Source: Candidatus Falkowbacteria bacterium RIFOXYC2_FULL_48_21 (GTDB lineage Bacteria > Patescibacteriota > Patescibacteriia > UBA11705 > JABHMO01). Taken from it: a DNA stretch of 5,006 nucleotides. The position numbers and the translations under genes are program-made. The stretch is taken from contig MFGM01000075.1 in NCBI GenBank assembly GCA_001778275.1, forward strand, positions 1 through 5,006. Reading direction: 5' to 3'. Shown here piece after piece: positions 3,836-5,006 of this stretch (the first letter of the stretch is position 1; each line of letters starts with the position of its first letter). The notes below the pieces were generated by a model. It had not been told where the DNA came from. It saw nothing but the letters and a program-made list of their open reading frames with translations, and did no database searches.

Positions 3836-5006
3836 ATGACCGACGAAATTAACATTGTTTCCAAAACCAGCGAGATTGACCCGCGCCGCCAGCCGCCGGA
3901 CAGCGAACTGCTGCGGCAAATCAAGGATCGCTTCGCGAGCAGCGTGAACAAGGAAACAAATCAACTGCTCCGTTCGCCGGACTCGATCCTGCAACCGATG
4001 AACCGGGTGCAAAAGTATTTGCAAAAATTGCCATTCTCGCCAAACAAGGCTATCTGGCAATTCATCAACTATCTGGTTCAATACGGCGTGCTGATCATGA
4101 CGGACGATCCGACACGGCGCTACTTTTTCGATGACGGCCAGCTGGATGAACTGACCCGCGCCGGCCAGTACCGCGAAGTGCCGCAAATCAAACACGACAT
4201 CCGACAACGATTGAAATCGTTCATTGCCAAGGCTGACAAGTCCAAAACCGGCGTTCACCCCTTGAGCCCTGCGGAAGTCAAGGCGCTCGTCACCGGCGAC
4301 CTATTCGACTTGTTGAAAGAAATGGCCAAAGAACACCCTGAAATCGAGAATCTGATCCAATCTTTTGGCGACATGATGCAAACTTGCCTCTCCGCCGATC
4401 CGACAAAAACGCAAAACGCGATCGCAGAATTTGCCTTGACCATCGAAGATTCTCTTCGTTGCGTTATTAATCGCGTGGAAAGCCAATCCCTTGAGCTGGT
4501 CACGGCCATTGCGTCGGCCTCGCCCGATTCAACCGGTCAAACCCCCGCAGCATCGCAAGAAAGAAATCATTCCGCCACCCAAACGCGACTGATCGAACTG
4601 GCCGGCAATATCACCAAGTGGCAATCACAACTCGATCGCCTGCGGCGCGAACAAAATCTCGTTGAACATTACTTGTCCGACGTAAAACTGCACGTGCTCG
4701 AAGAGGAGTTGAATCCGCGGCTAAACTTTGCCGAAGCGGAGGACTTGAAAAAAATTGAGTTGGCCATTGAACGCGCGCATGCCAAGGCGGACGAGCTGAA
4801 CGAGCACATTGAAAAGCTGCTAAAACTGCAAGCGCCGATCGATGCTCGCATTCGCGAGCTTCAGCGTTTGCAAAGCGCCTTGAAAATTTGCGCCGGTCAA
4901 GAAAAAGAATGGCCGACCCTAGCGGTCAGTGATCTGCCCGCGCGTCCAACGTATGACGCGGATGAACTTTTGGACTGGCAAAGTGTCGACTTGTCAGAAG
5001 AAATGA
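3836..5006 (+). CDS. Uncharacterised soluble protein with coiled-coil-like C-terminal half (partial, runs off the right edge)
   Basis: A frame from ATG 3836 stays open for 390 codons to the window edge. I do not recognise the family. There is no signal peptide or membrane span, so a cytoplasmic location is likely. Residues 1-50 are polar and charged. Residues 52-100 (YLQKLPF, then K-A-I-W-Q-F-I-N-Y-L-V, then a Y-F-F strand after D-D-P-T-R-R) could be a small helical domain with a wing-like hairpin, a weak suggestion of a winged-helix fold. Residues 143-225 look helical. Residues 226-248 are a Ser/Thr/Pro/Gln linker. Residues 249-350 are long, charged and helical with heptad-like leucines, consistent with a coiled coil. 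Residues 358-390 are acidic and proline-containing. The terminator before it, its own promoter and its strong Shine-Dalgarno show it begins a separate transcription unit. The overlapping minus-strand open frames are shadows. Confidence 0.88.
   Translation, partial: MTDEINIVSKTSEIDPRRQPPDSELLRQIKDRFASSVNKETNQLLRSPDSILQPMNRVQKYLQKLPFSPNKAIWQFINYLVQYGVLIMTDDPTRRYFFDDGQLDELTRAGQYREVPQIKHDIRQRLKSFIAKADKSKTGVHPLSPAEVKALVTGDLFDLLKEMAKEHPEIENLIQSFGDMMQTCLSADPTKTQNAIAEFALTIEDSLRCVINRVESQSLELVTAIASASPDSTGQTPAASQERNHSATQTRLIELAGNITKWQSQLDRLRREQNLVEHYLSDVKLHVLEEELNPRLNFAEAEDLKKIELAIERAHAKADELNEHIEKLLKLQAPIDARIRELQRLQSALKICAGQEKEWPTLAVSDLPARPTYDADELLDWQSVDLSEEM

Noticed and set aside
3788..4258. Minus-strand open frame of 156 codons
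   Set aside because: It lies opposite the right-hand plus-strand gene, which has a promoter, a Shine-Dalgarno and an unbroken 390-codon frame; the antisense frame has no signals of its own.

Overview
The window looks like a piece of a compact bacterial chromosome of moderate GC content. Short genes are separated by AT-rich spacers full of hairpins and short repeats. Most starts lack a Shine-Dalgarno sequence, one gene appears to be leaderless, L32 carries a long charged tail, and the membrane pyrophosphatase is of the potassium-independent type. Together these fit a Candidate Phyla Radiation (Patescibacteria, perhaps Parcubacteria-like) genome. That placement is inference from style; no marker in the window fixes the taxon.

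Left part (1-960). A GNAT N-acetyltransferase lies on the minus strand and runs off the left edge. Its promoter sits so close to the ATG that the mRNA should be leaderless. A divergent plus-strand promoter (502-530) faces a GC-rich cluster of palindromic repeats (about 554-741). These abut, and slightly overlap, a tRNA-Glu(TTC) gene with an encoded CCA end. A terminator follows the tRNA, and then a 105-bp nested inverted repeat (855-959).

Middle part (961-3763). A 51-residue single-span membrane protein (967-1122) has its own terminator. Next come rpmF (ribosomal protein L32), preceded by a promoter and a run of heptamer repeats ending three bases before the ATG, and hppA, a full-length membrane-bound proton-pumping pyrophosphatase. 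rpmF and hppA are probably co-transcribed. An 81-bp imperfect hairpin lies between them, and hppA ends in a hairpin plus a strong rho-independent terminator.

Right part (3764-5006). A new transcription unit starts with a TTGACA promoter and the only strong Shine-Dalgarno sequence seen. It encodes a soluble protein of at least 390 residues with a long helical, coiled-coil-like C-terminal half, open at the right edge and not recognised.

No defence system, mobile element with a transposase, CRISPR array or biosynthetic cluster is visible. The genes are housekeeping (translation, pyrophosphate-driven ion pumping) or unassigned. The most unusual material is in the spacers: palindromes against a tRNA gene, a nested inverted repeat ahead of an unrecognised small membrane protein, and heptamer repeats in front of two consecutive genes.
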